Shown here in pieces: positions 19,904 through 31,740 of a stretch of 64,000 bases of DNA. Position numbers and translations under genes: made by a program. Every line of letters begins with the position of its first letter. Position 1 is the stretch's first letter. The DNA is from Strongylocentrotus droebachiensis. Taxonomy: Eukaryota; Echinodermata; Echinoidea; Camarodonta; Strongylocentrotidae. The stretch is from the NCBI GenBank assembly GCA_035222895.1, contig JAVYIG010002520.1, forward strand, positions 1 to 64,000, written 5' to 3'. Under the pieces are notes generated by a model that was not told the DNA's origin, made no database searches, and worked only from the letters and a program-made list of their open reading frames with translations.

Positions 19904-20110
19904 TATGATAGTCGTTCCCTCTTCGTTTTTGCATGAAATGTGAACAGAACATCAAATTCATCGGCTACTCATTCGCTCGTCATGCTGCATGGGTTATGCG
20001 TTCGTTCAGTAGCTAGCTAGCTAGCTATATTAGTTTGGAAGCAGCGAATTTTCGTCTTTTAATTAATTGAATAGCGCCATCTCTTTGATCTCTGAAGACA
20101 GGATTTTGTG
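19904..20110. promoter_or_regulatory. putative bidirectional promoter between PUF60 and GOLGA7
   Basis: The interval lies upstream of the PUF60 start (minus strand), and GOLGA7 is transcribed the other way with its coding start at 21282. The GOLGA7 start exon follows an acceptor (GTTTAG at 21272), so its transcription start must lie further left, probably here. No TATA box was assigned; gctagctagctagct occurs near 20010-20025. Confidence 0.4.
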
Positions 20111-20697
20111 TTGACGAATTTTGGCATTGCAAGTGACAAAGTCCGGGATTACTTATGGCAAATTCACAGGCAAGTATGATTTATTAATTATCTAGTATAA
20201 AATTGGCATACGTTCCTGTCTTTTCTGTGAAGGTACAAAGATCAAGTTTATTAGAAATATAAACAGGCTTGGGTGTCATTTCTTTAGGGTAAATAGTTGT
20301 TGGACTACCATTCGCCTGCTTATTTTTGTCCATACACGTTCACTGCACTGCCTGCATCTGTGACTGAATGTGAGTGCGAGTGAAGTGCGAATGTGAATAA
20401 ATGGATCGTGATGGATTGTGTAGTGAGACGGATAGGAAGAACTTGGACAGTTGAATTTGTCATTGGCTGTGTTACTGTTACGCAATTGCACTTGTTCTGG
20501 AATATGGCAAAAACAAGGAGAAGGACTCCAAAGAGAAGACAAAACAGCGAAATTCCTTTTAATTAATCGGGGTCGCTGGTCCAAGAATGAGGATCGTCCG
20601 CATAGAAATGAGGACATCATCGTAAACGCGGACAAATTGCGTCCTATAAAATAGGGACCGTCCACATTTTTCGCGAACATTTTTTTTCATCGACGCT

Positions 20698-20758
20698 CAT
20701 TGACGATCAGCCATGCACAAAGAAGACGAAAGACTTGATGCATGGCTGATCGTCAATG
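20698..20758. repeat. perfect 20-bp hairpin
   Basis: cattgacgatcagccatgca (20698-20717) is followed, after a 21-nt spacer, by its exact reverse complement (20739-20758). It lies in the 5' region of GOLGA7 beside a copy of the gatcgtccgcat repeat. It is probably the end of a foldback element; no regulatory role is known. Confidence 0.8.
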
Positions 20759-21281
20759 AAACAGAGTAAAGCCTTTTGTCAATTCTGTTTGTTGCTACGG
20801 CAGGCAGCCAGTGAAAAAACGAATTCGTTTAATCAAATTATGGAAATCCAAGCATTACTTTTAACAAACAGAACTTTGTTATTCCTGGCTCATTTCTCCT
20901 GATTGAGGTGTCTTACGAAAGGGCAGAAAATGAAATTTCTAGAAATGTGATTTTCTCTTTGAAATTCAGATAGGTCTACCACCCACCAAGTGACTTTTTG
21001 ATACCCTCTCGTGAAATGCGTGAAATATGCATCATATGAGTTGCATCAAATGAAAGAGGAGGATCTAAGCTTTACAAATATGTGTCATTCATTAATTATA
21101 ATTGTGATTAAGTTATGATAAAGCATCAATAATTCTCAGTTTTGTTTTTCTGGGATGCACTGTATAGGGCTCATTCATACAGACTTTCAAAAGTTCAATC
21201 TGGACCGCAATCTATTCTACCATTATTCACCCTTCTCTCAAACTGTTCTGTGTATTTTCCCCTTTTGTTTAGGGTATAGCA

Positions 21282-21392
21282 ATGGAGAACATCACCAGGC
21301 AACTCCAAGGCAAGGTCTTCATCCAGCGTGACTACTCAGAAGGCACAGGAGTTAAGTTCCAGACAAAGCTTCCTCAAGAACTCACAGATCGG
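21282..21392 (+). CDS. GOLGA7: GOLGA7 coding exon 1
   Basis: Exon begins at 21273 after GTTTAG, with nine untranslated bases before ATG. Encodes [20 protein letters not shown] and [17 protein letters not shown], and ends CGG|GTAAGT in phase 0. A non-coding 5' exon is expected upstream but was not identified. Confidence 0.92.
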
Positions 21393-24300
21393 GTAAGTAC
21401 AATGGAAACCTGGGGGGGTGTTTCACAAAACTTGTCATCGGTGACAAATGACAGTTTGTGTTATAAGCTACCAAAATCCTTGGTTCTGATTGGTTATCAG
21501 CAGATTTGTCACTGATTTTTGTCATTTATCATTGAAAAAATGCCTTGTGAAACAGGTCCCTGTTGTATGACATGTAGGCTCTGGCAACGATTTCTCTGCG
21601 GTCAATATCCCACACTGCAAACTGAAGTCCCAACTTCAACTGTGGACCAAATACTATATCTCCTGTATCCCTAACCCTAACTAAAAACTCAATTGCAAGT
21701 TGAGAATCTGTACTTCATAGTGTATGTTTGTACTTTAAACAGTGGGCCCTCATGGGGAATTCGACACCATTCACATGTTTACCCAATTACGAGGATTAGC
21801 ATTCAGTTATGTGACGAACGGATCTTATGTAATGTTCTGCATTTTCCAATACCAAACGCCCCATATGGGAGAGTCATTATCTTGCATTTCCCTCACCGAA
21901 AGACTAACTGTGAGACGAGGGGTTATTTCTTGATGGGACCACGAGTTTGCTGTGTGGGAGAATTGTACACCCATTAATCATGGTATTACTACCAACTCTG
22001 GTGTCAGCGAATAATGACCAACTGAACATGGAAACTAACTTGCCATCTCCCTTTTAGTGTAGACCTTGCGTATGAATAATAATTCAAGCAGCAATTAGCA
22101 ATAATGGGATTGAAAAGGAACACCTTGAAGAAATGTCAGGAATTGTCATTCACATATTTGTCTATCGGGTAGTTATTTCAACAATACAATACTTTCAACA
22201 ATATGTAAAATTCAAAGAAAACATCAACATTTCAATTTCATATACATGTAGGTAGTGGACATGGAGTGGTGAAAAGATTAATTCAATGACACAAATACAC
22301 GTACATGTTCATAAACTGGTAAGATAAAAACACACAATTATTTGCCAATGATATTAGACTTAGCAACAAATTAAATATCATCAATTAAAGATAAGTTGAG
22401 TTCTGGTCATGCAATTGCATTGTGAAAGAAAAGGTGTGGAATGGATCAGAAATAGTTGATTATGTAGCATGTAAGCATTGGTGTGTACTGCAAGTTTCTG
22501 GAGTCATCAAAATCATAATAAATTTGGCCCAGTCTTAGTAAAGTAACAGGCACTGTACACAGAAAGATGTATATGGGACTACACAAATGGTGTCTGGCCT
22601 ACTTACCTTGATTTCCTTTTCTTTCTATACTCATTACTCAGCTAGTATACATTTTCTACCAAAATTGTTTTGCAAATGACATTTATTTGTAATCTTGAAC
22701 ATTCAGTGTAAGTTTCGTTTGATTATGTGAGAATTCATTTTCTTTTTTTTACCAGAACTCAACTGTATCTTTAATTTACCGTATACTTTATTTTCTCCTT
22801 CAAACTCTCTAGATTGATCAAGCAAGATTTGAGTTCACCGTCAACAAGCTGAATGAGTTTTATGCTGAGGCCGAGAGGTTAGGGGCCAGGACGTACTGTG
22901 AAAGCTGCCTCGCATGTTTGACTGCGTACACAGTACTGGTCTGTATGACTACGCATTATGACAAGGTACAGTTTGAAAAAAATCTTATTAACCCTTACTG
23001 TACTGGGCTATTTTGAGCACCCTCTGACTGGGGGGGGGGGGGGGGGGGGGGCCTGGGAGGCCCCCCCCCTATGATCTCGGCCGTCGATTGTCCGATGAAC
23101 ACGAAAATTTGCATGTTTGTAGATATTTACGAAAGGAACAAGATGGTATAATTAGTTTTTTCCAAATATGCAAATTTTTGTCGTTAGCCTAATTAATTAT
23201 GCAAAACGCGCTAATTTTATGCATTATACAGAAAACGTGTCAAACTCCAATTTTTGAATGTTGAAACTCATTATTCATATGAAACTTCTTTTCTAACACA
23301 AAAAAGTTATTTTAATGTAATTAATAATGATAATTTATGCAAATTTTGATGCGATTTGTAATTTTTTTTTTTTTTTGATGACATGCGCATACTAATTGTT
23401 ATGTAACGCCTTACAGGTATATCCGATTTTGACGAAAATGGTATCAAAATGTGCGTAAGACTTGAGGGAAAAAAGTCATGAAACGACAATTCAAAATTCC
23501 AAGTGGTTGCGGCGCAATCTCCGAAAATGTCGAGGGGGGGGGCCTCCCAGGCCCCCCCCCCAGTACAGTAAGGGTTAAGTTAAACATTTTGAAGCAGAAA
23601 TGTCAGCTTTTAAAACAGGAATTGAGCATGTTGGGGAATCTTATTTTGTTTTAAATGTCATTTTCCATACATCTTGTTATACAGTATCAAATGTTCTTTC
23701 TTTTTTCTTCTGAATACTTAATTTTAATATTTTACATGTGTATATATGGTATAATACCCCCCCCCCCCAGAAATCTATACAAAATATGGATTGGACTGTG
23801 ATTAGATTATGTACATGTAGGAGCAATTATTGACATTTGTGCCTATTTGTAGCTTCAGGCCACCATGGTTATACAATAGAATGTATTCATAGAAGAAAAC
23901 ATAGTAAACACTCAATATCATGCTTTTCATGCACTGAATGAAACAAAAAATTGTACACTTTTGAGTCTTTATTTATACTTAAAAAGTGTTTGTTTTGATG
24001 TAGTTCACACGGTTGAAAGCTTTACATCGCCTCACTTCATGTTACTGCTCCTATTCATTAACATTCCATTCAATTTGTAACTTTCTTCTTACAGTGTGTT
24101 AAAAAAGCAGGTCTGTTCATACAACAGCAGAATGATGAAATATACGCTCCACGAGGGTTGGTCATCACAGACCCGTTTACGAGGGGTCTCAGAGTTGTAT
24201 CCTTTTCAGATTATTAAGTATATAACATGGGGAGTGTTTCACAAAGAATAAGATCGACTTTAAGTTAGACTTAACTATGGCAGGCCATTCATGCCACTGT

Positions 24301-25301
24301 TTTCTCTCACCGTTTAGGGCATTGGTCTCTCAAGGGACGTACGAATCATAGTCACAAATATACAGAATTTATATTTGTTGATAATTCATTATTGAAGGAT
24401 AATATATTATCTGAAGATCATAACAGGGAGAGCAAACAGTGGCATGAACGGCATGCCATAGTTAAGTCCAACTTAAAGTCGATCTTAGTCTTTGGGAAAC
24501 TCATCCCAGGTCTGCTAAGAGCCAAAAGGATATTATCTCATATACTTTTAGAGTTGTGCCCTTCTGGCTCTCAGCAGATAATGTACATGTATGAGCCCCA
24601 CTAACATATCGAATAACATGTTTATCAATATTTTATGAGCAGTTTTATTTGAACAGGATTCCATGAACATATTAACTTCAAATTCTTAAAGACCCTATCT
24701 GATGATAATACAACTTTATATAAATGGAAAGCTGACCAAAGTAGAATAAAAATATAAAGGAATACAAAATGCTTCATGAATGCAAAGTCATTGTGAATAT
24801 ATGTGTACTCCACATAAGATGATGTCATCAAGACAACAGCTAGTTTGGGGTCGACAACTTTCAATTGTCAAAGCTTTAGATTTAGAGTTTTCAGAGAGCT
24901 GATACTCCTCTGACAGACACTAAACTAGCATATAATTGATATGATTTTAATCTGTGGCTTATTACATCTATTTCATTTTTCACTTCTGACAGGGTCTCTA
25001 TCTAGCACCCTCAAACTAAAGGTCATTAATGTGTTTCTGGTTGTTAAGTAATTTGCAGTTAAAGTAGTTTCTCGAAAGAGGAAGTCTACTCGAATATCAA
25101 GTTAGCTTTGATGAAATCATAAAATAAGAAAAAACAAAAAGTTTGATGAAAATGTGATTAAGGATAAGAAAGTTATAAAGTTATTTATTGATTTAAAAAA
25201 CGGGAGAGAGGTTTTCTCTCTCTCTCTCTCTCAAGAGTTCTTTCCTTAACTCATCTAATCCCCTTCAGGTTGAGATCACAGTGTATGCGACCGACACATG
25301 A
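21282..25301 (+). CDS. GOLGA7: Golgin subfamily A member 7 (GCP16), 4 coding exons (gene span)
   Basis: Small palmitoylated Golgi protein that partners DHHC9-type palmitoyltransferases in modifying Ras; the family is called Erf4/GOLGA7. The four exons join in phase 0 throughout to 132 residues (human 137). Matches to human: [13 protein letters not shown] near the N-terminus, [12 protein letters not shown] in the middle, [10 protein letters not shown] with Cys69 and Cys72 at the human palmitoylation positions plus an extra Cys66, then [16 protein letters not shown] and RGLRVVEITVY near the end. The C-terminus ends TDT rather than with the human Ser/Gly tail. The start was chosen because the ATG follows a clear acceptor and opens a conserved frame. 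Could equally be named for GOLGA7B, since the two vertebrate paralogs arose later. Confidence 0.93.
21412..21560. mobile_element. short inverted-repeat element, family G
   Basis: Ends in related inverted sequences (gtttcacaaaacttgtcatc and the complement of gaaaaaatgccttgtgaaac). About 150 bp; also present at 7669-7817 in inverted orientation and at 58044-58200. Lies just inside GOLGA7 intron 1. Confidence 0.7.
22385..22774. mobile_element. TTAA-flanked MITE, family T1
   Basis: Starts TTAAAGATAAGTTGAGTTCTG and ends with the inverted terminus before TTAA; copies at 2610-2959 and 41874-42147 share the interior. This copy carries about 100 bp of additional interior sequence. In GOLGA7 intron 1. 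Confidence 0.75.
22813..22965 (+). CDS. GOLGA7: GOLGA7 coding exon 2
   Basis: Acceptor AACTCTCTAG, donor AAG|GTACAG, 51 codons. Contains [20 protein letters not shown] and [20 protein letters not shown]. The CxxCxxC cluster covers the predicted palmitoylation sites. Confidence 0.94.
22988..23578. mobile_element. piggyBac-like non-autonomous element
   Basis: Bounded by TTAA, with termini TTAACCCTTACTGTACTGGG and the exact inverse; next inside are inverted G/C runs around gcctgggaggcc. About 590 bp with no transposase. The TTAA plus CCC terminus is the classical piggyBac form. In GOLGA7 intron 2, 22 bp after the exon 2 donor. Confidence 0.85.
24095..24196 (+). CDS. GOLGA7: GOLGA7 coding exon 3
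   Basis: Acceptor TTCTTCTTACAG, donor GTT|GTATCC (somewhat weak), 34 codons. Encodes [20 protein letters not shown] and [14 protein letters not shown], matching human [20 protein letters not shown] and the following segment. Confidence 0.9.
24228..24508. mobile_element. foldback element, family F
   Basis: Long inverted arms: tttcacaaagaataagatcg with gtttaagt-type continuation at the left, and the complement (cttaaagtcgatcttagtct ttgggaaac) at the right. About 280 bp. Another member is at 44947-45252. It lies 30 bp after the GOLGA7 exon 3 donor. Confidence 0.72.
25269..25301 (+). CDS. GOLGA7: GOLGA7 coding exon 4 (stop)
   Basis: Acceptor CCCTTCAG; encodes [10 protein letters not shown] before TGA. 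Human has IEITIYEDRG at this point. Long AT-rich 3' UTR follows. Confidence 0.85.
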   Translation, partial: VEITVYATDT

Positions 25302-26924
25302 TCACGGCATGGCCATGACGGTTCATGGTTATATCTCTTCCTGTGGGATGATCGTCGATCAGGGCACAGAATACCAACATCTCTCGTGTAAATAGCTCGA
25401 CCAAGAAATTTTCATACACCTTTTTTTATGTAAATATAAATATGAATATAATTATAAATATCAGTAACTTTTGATCCCATTTGTGTGATCTAATGCTTTC
25501 AATATTTATTAATGCTTCAAATTGTTAAAACTATAGTCACTATAGTTCAATGGCCAAATCTGAAATTCAGTCATTGTGGGTCATATCACCTACATGAATT
25601 TTGAAAATAGAAAATCGCTCGGTTTCTAGCATAATCATTTGTATTAGTGACATTCATAGTTTGACACCAGTGGACAATTTGAAATTAATCATCCTTCTTG
25701 TAAAAAGGGGTAGGGGTGGTGTCATATCTTTTCAAGATTACCGGTACTCTCAATGTTCTAATATTCACAGTTTGTTAATGTACCTTTTAAACATGCCAGC
25801 TTAAATATGATAGAACTTCAAAGAAATTGATTTTTCTGAACATCAGAAGGTTACTATAAAACATTGCAGGTACTCACACTTTATGGACAAGTGAATAATG
25901 ATACCAATATCTGATAAAAACAATACATTCATTTATAATTGTAAGTGATGAAACTTTTCAGATTCAAGCTTTTTTTGGTAAATCCTATTACAGTCATTAC
26001 TCGCTCATGTTTACACTGACTATTCTTGCACTTTACAACGTATCGAGTATATCATTTATTGATATCAATGTTGTCCACTATTGTCCTTTTTGTTTGTGTC
26101 TTTGTCTTGTTTGTATTAATTGAAATGTCCGTCTTTGTTTTCAAACATTTTACTTCTGTACATCTCAGCTGCTGCTTGTTTGTATGTGTACACATTCTAT
26201 ATTAATATATCTCCTTGTAAATTTAAATTAAAACTATGAATATACTGTTAACATATTTTTCGCATCATTGGCCATGTACATGTAAAAGCTTGATTTAAAA
26301 AAATAACAACATCCATGCATTTGCATACTTACTCTTTTCAATACCTATACCAAGGCGTAATCATAAGGTCAAAACTAAAGCATGTCATATTTGTAAATTC
26401 TTGAGTATCCAGCCATTGTCATTAAACTTTTGAAATATGCTCTGTTTTGTTTTTCGCCACTACAATGAAGCTATTAATAATGATAATAATGATATTATAT
26501 GGGATTCGTAAGATGACAAATCCACTTAAAGCAGATGTTCAAGGCACATTAGTGAAAAAAGAAGAAAAACAAACCTATAAAATGATAGACTGCCATAGAA
26601 TTGTACTGCTCAATGGTCCATAACTTTCGTTTTTCCTTGTTTTGTTTATTTGCTCATTTGTGTTGTCATATCAGAGCTACATATTAGATATCCAAAGAAT
26701 TGTAGAGTTTTATTGGTTATGGTTGGTTACTTTTTTAACTGCACTTTTTGCCGTATGTTAGGGCAACACTTTGTGTATACAAGGCATAGAGTTCTTTCAG
26801 TTTAAATCCAAAACTACATTATGACTATGAAATGCTGTGTGTATTTCTTATTCTAATTGTGTGACCTTCAGAAGAATTCTGCTGAAACCAAATTCCTTTG
26901 CTGAAAGAAGAAGTTGTTTTTTGT

Positions 26925-26930
26925 AATAAA
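26925..26930 (+). terminator. candidate polyadenylation signal of GOLGA7
   Basis: AATAAA about 1.6 kb after the stop codon, within an otherwise gene-free stretch. A second AATAAA at 28487-28492 could serve as a distal signal. Confidence 0.4.
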
Positions 26931-27086
26931 GATTCACCAAGAGAGAATGTAATATGGAAATGACTTTTATGAAAATTTTATAAAATACATGTATTTGGTA
27001 ACCACTTAGTATTGTTGGTTTGTTTTACCTGACTGCTAAAAAAGCATGTGTTTGCTAGTGTTGATTAAAGAATTATTGTATTACAG

Positions 27087-27245
27087 TAAGCAACCAGGGG
27101 ACCCACAGCTTCAAATCCTCTCCAAGGGACTTAGTCATGAGGATTAATGCTTTATCAATGTCACAATCACATCAAATTGGTTAGAACCTGGGACCCCCCA
27201 GTTACAAGACCACTGCTTTACCGCTGTCTGGTCATTTCACATGTA
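27087..27245 (-). mobile_element. tRNA-derived SINE
   Basis: Minus-strand head with B-box-like aggttctaacc and a body containing gcattaatcctcatgac, shared with 31575-31740. Lies downstream of GOLGA7. Confidence 0.58.
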
Positions 27246-29376
27246 ATTTCACTTAAATTTCCAGGCTCTTTCTTCAGATTGCTGTCTTGTATCGTGTTAT
27301 ATTTTTGTAATTATTTTGTTCGTTCATTGTATCTTGATGTTTTTGCAATTTTTGACCTTGACCATGAAAAATGTTTGTTTGTTATTGATGAAAAGTAATT
27401 ATAAAATATTGAGGGCCATAACTAAAAACCGTGATATCTAATACATGTATGCATTTTGCATGCTTATGGTGATTTTGCTACTTGCTGCATACTCTTTATA
27501 ATTATCAATAGATTATTTTCATGATGTAACCAAATTCAATGCATGTTCATCTTTGTGAAGTTCCTCAATACAAATTATTTCATTTACCCGTTTCCAAAAA
27601 TTATATCTCAATAGTAAGAATGCAAATTGCATACAGTAGTTGTTGCTAGGTAGGACAAACATTATGGCTTGCCACACCTAACAACATGTGATACATATGC
27701 AATTTGAATTCTGACAACTGAGATTCAATTATCCGTAACAGGTGAATTCAATAATTTGTATTTAGGCACTTCACAAGGACGTATGCATTACATTTGGTTA
27801 CATTATGAAAGTGACCTGTTCATTGGAAGCGCTAGTAAAACCGAACTCTGACTTTTGAAGAGTAAAAATAAAATGTTCCTAGAAGCTCTATCAACAGGTT
27901 AAATAACATTTTGTGGGGCACAAATCTTATTCTCTACTGCCATTTTTCCATCATATCATATATTTAGGGCCAGAAGAATATTAACACTGTAAATTGAAAT
28001 TAATTAACGCCCCTCTGGCTCTTGGCAGATTATATTTACTGACAGTATTTGATGGTCTTTCCAGTTTTGTACATAAAAGATTGCAGGAATACCATGTAAG
28101 TTCAAATGGACATGGGTGCACATGTGTACCACCAGCACCCCAAGCCAGTCTGGATACTGGATATGGTCACATAGAATTTCAGATTTATCTAACGGTATAC
28201 TCCTTAATTGAATTCAAAAATTCAAATGCTGTCAATGCTGGGGTTCTATGTTTGATTTTCTTCCTAAGATTTTTCGTGATTCCATAGGAGGTGAAAAATG
28301 AATTTTAATTAATATTTTTTGTTTTGAACAAAAAGTCATGTGAAATTTGAATGGTAAGGAAATGAAATTATGTGTATTGTGGATCAGATCAAGCCTATTT
28401 TGTAAAAGAGATATTATTTGTGTTTATATTGCTATAATCAAGTTCATGCGGAAGTATTTATGATATAGTTTCTATGTCAAAATGAAAATAAAGATATCTA
28501 ACAACACTGAAATCAAACGTTTTCTTATTCAATGTAATATTTCATGTGTGGAATTAAAATGTGGTGATACTATTGGACATTCAAAAACTTACATGTTCCA
28601 GTAGTTGTATGTGTGCCTGCATGATTGTATCACATAACCAGAATTTAGCCTGCTCAGAAGCATAAAGGTGTTAACTGATATATTTTAACATAGTTATTAG
28701 TTAATGCCCTTTGGTGGTTATAAAACTTTGCTCACTCTGTTATCCTGTCTTTTAGATTTTAATTTTTACTCCATGACATTCTTTTTTAATATTAGATTGG
28801 CAACTTGGTAAAATAAAGTAGACACCCACACACCAAGTCACACCAAAGTCTATGGAAAAAAATGCAGTCACACATGACACGGTGTGAGAGCCCCCAAATA
28901 GTAAATCAAATTATATTCTTAGAATTATGAGGTATATTTAAAACTTCATCCTGTACAGATACAGTTGACAACTGCATCAATCATTCCCTGTGTTTTGGGG
29001 GTATTTGTAACTCAAGAATGGAAGGTGGAGTAGTTGAATTAGGGCCTTTGTTGAATACTTTTAGATGGAAGCTTTAATATGTGACATTCTAAGAAACGAA
29101 TCGTTCTAGTTTAGTGCATAAAGTATAATAACTCTTTTAAAGAAAAAAAATAATCTGCATCATCATCCCTGAGGAAGGAAGCACATTAAAAAAAATACAC
29201 CTTGATTTCCTGTGTGGATTTCAATTGGATGACAATAATACTACTAAAATGATACTTTCTATTTCCCCATAACGTGCCTCTAATCATATGGCTACTTGGC
29301 TATCAAAATGCCGTTATATAGCTCTAGCTGTATGCATGAGTCATCGGCAAGTCGTGTTCTAAATATACTTCGTTTT

Positions 29377-29850
29377 AAAGCATTTGATGCCTCCTTGTAA
29401 TGACTCATGATGCGTACATGTAACATGATATTGATACTTTGATGTCCCAGTGTGATCTGGGATAAAAACCAAATTGTTGAGGTTGTAATTGATTTTTTTG
29501 TTTATATATCTGCTTCTCTTGTTTTCTCTTTCAGTCTCTGTCCATCTGTCTGCCTCTCCTTTCCTTTTGCTCTCTCTCTCTCTCTCTTTTCCCCGATACA
29601 GTTATATACCGTAGCTTGTGTTTATGAAATAACTATTTACATTTTAAAGCATTTAATGCCTCCGTGTAATGACTCATGATTCTTTGATGTGCTAGTGTGA
29701 TCTGGGATTTAAAAAACAAATTGTTGAGGTTGTAAGTTATACTTTTAGATATTAATATCAGTTTTTCTCGCTCTCTCTTTCAGTCTCTGTCCATCTGTCT
29801 GCCTCTCCTCTCCTCTTAATTGCTCTCTCTGTCTCTCTCTCTCTTCTCCC
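29377..29850. repeat. direct duplication of about 200 bp with TC-rich tail
   Basis: aaagcatttgatgcctcctt through cagtctctgtccatctgtct occurs at about 29377-29560 and again at 29645-29810, each followed by a (TC)n tract. No gene. Confidence 0.75.
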
Positions 29851-31574
29851 CTATACGGTATATAGCTTGTGTTATATGCCATTACTATTCTTTTTTCTTT
29901 CTTTCTTTATGTAATCATGGCAATAACACAGGGGAACCCTTATCCTTTCATGACACAGTTAAAAAAAAGTGAAAACAAAGTAATAAGGTAAAAAATGAAT
30001 ATGGTACAAAATTCCTCCTAGCTTTTCTCTATCTGTCTATTAAAATAAGGAACATCGTTTTTCTTGTTTTAAAGTCTTTATCAGGGATTTGCAAGCTCTC
30101 ATAAACTGATCTCAAATTTCAAATAAAAACACTGGTTTTCTTTCCACGGGTAAAAACTGAAACCCTCTCATGATTTTGTTCACAACAAATAGGGTGAATA
30201 CCGGTAAAACACTCCCACTAGAAAAATTCAATTTGAAAAGAAAAATGACTGCAATTTTGCACCATATTTTTAGGAAAGTTTTCAACAATAATTTTTTACA
30301 TTTTGACCCTTATACAAGTATCGAGATTTTCACTGAGCAAATCCCTGCCAACCCCCTTTAAAATGAATGGTTTCATTTGTATCCAGAACAATTGCATACT
30401 ACAAATCAAATCTTAATTAGTCTAGACTTTATATTCTACCTGGTATTTGGGGGCTAAATTGATCACATATTATTCTTCAATTGGCAACAATAATATATTT
30501 CTTTCATTGCTTCATTGTTAAATTAAATGTATGAAAACAATATAAATTGGCAACAATGCAGTCAAAAAGTTTAAAATATGGCCGGGTTTGAATCTCTCAA
30601 CATGTTGCCAACTGAAGGATTTTAAAGAAATATTTTTCTTCTTCTTAAATTCCTAGTATCAAATAAAGTGATGAAACAAGAATGGATGGAGTGTTTGCAC
30701 ACATTTTTGCCCTTTTTACTCATGCATCTGGCATCTTTTTTAGGGCTCTAAAGTCACAAGTAATTGAGTCAAACTGCAAAATGTGGAATGATTGTATGGA
30801 CCTCTTTTCATGTCTCTCTTGAATGGTCTTTATATACAGGTTTAATTCACTGTATCATAGTTGATTCAGCACTAACGTGGTCTCTATGCACCTCCTTACT
30901 TCAGGGTAGCCTATATAGACAAATAAGAGGAAGCACTGTACTCGTTTCGATTTTCACTTCATCAATGATTTAATGTTCTTCCATAAATAATCAACTTCAA
31001 TTTGTATCTACATTGGGATCATGATAAATGTTCAAATTCACAACATTATTATGCACAACAATATGACACAACACATACAGGTGAATGTACTACTGTAGTT
31101 CAAGAATCATCTTTGGGATCATGTATAAATCTAATCACATTTCACAATCCCTGTAATTCATGATTTGCATTCTAAAATTGACTGTCATTTCTCTGCATGG
31201 TTTAATAGAAATAATGATGACAAGCTTGCAATTTCAGGGCCCCTTGCATAAAAACAAACTTACCATTCAGTGATGGTAACTTTGCCATCTATATTAGCTA
31301 CCATTGCAACATCACTCAACAGCCAATCAAATCAAAGTTTCCATAGAAGTTACAATTAATGGAAAAGTTACCATCAATGGCAAGTTTTATGCAACGTGGC
31401 CCTGGAGATGGCAAATATTTTTGTCACTTAACCTGCATGTCTATTGAATGATATACGCGACAATATTTTGAAAACTAATCCCTTAACTTCAGCATTTGAT
31501 ATTTCTTTTATGTTAGATAATTTCACTAGACTGCTATTAAAGAAAGCATGTGTCAGCTAGGGTATATGCTTGTA

Positions 31575-31740
31575 AGTATAAAGCAACAGGGGGACCAACT
31601 GCTTTAAGACCTATCTGAGGGACTTGGTAATGAGGATTAATGCCTTATCAAAGGGCACAAGCGCAATGACTTGGTTTTGAACCCGGAACCTCCTAGTTCT
31701 GAGACTACTGCTCTACCAATGAGTCACAGTGCCTCTTCTT
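31575..31740 (-). mobile_element. tRNA-derived SINE
   Basis: On the minus strand: actcattggtagagcagtag (A-box region), then ccgggttcaaaacc (B box), then the same body as 27087-27245. No intact tRNA fold, so this is a SINE rather than a tRNA gene. Confidence 0.6.

Noticed and set aside
19337-19936. Plus-strand 199-codon frame across PUF60 exon 1 region
   Set aside because: Runs through a CA microsatellite and dispersed repeats, with no family resemblance.
31575-31740. Possible functional tRNA gene on the minus strand
   Set aside because: B box and A-box-like parts are present, but no acceptor stem forms and the body continues into a sequence shared with 27087-27245, so it is a SINE.
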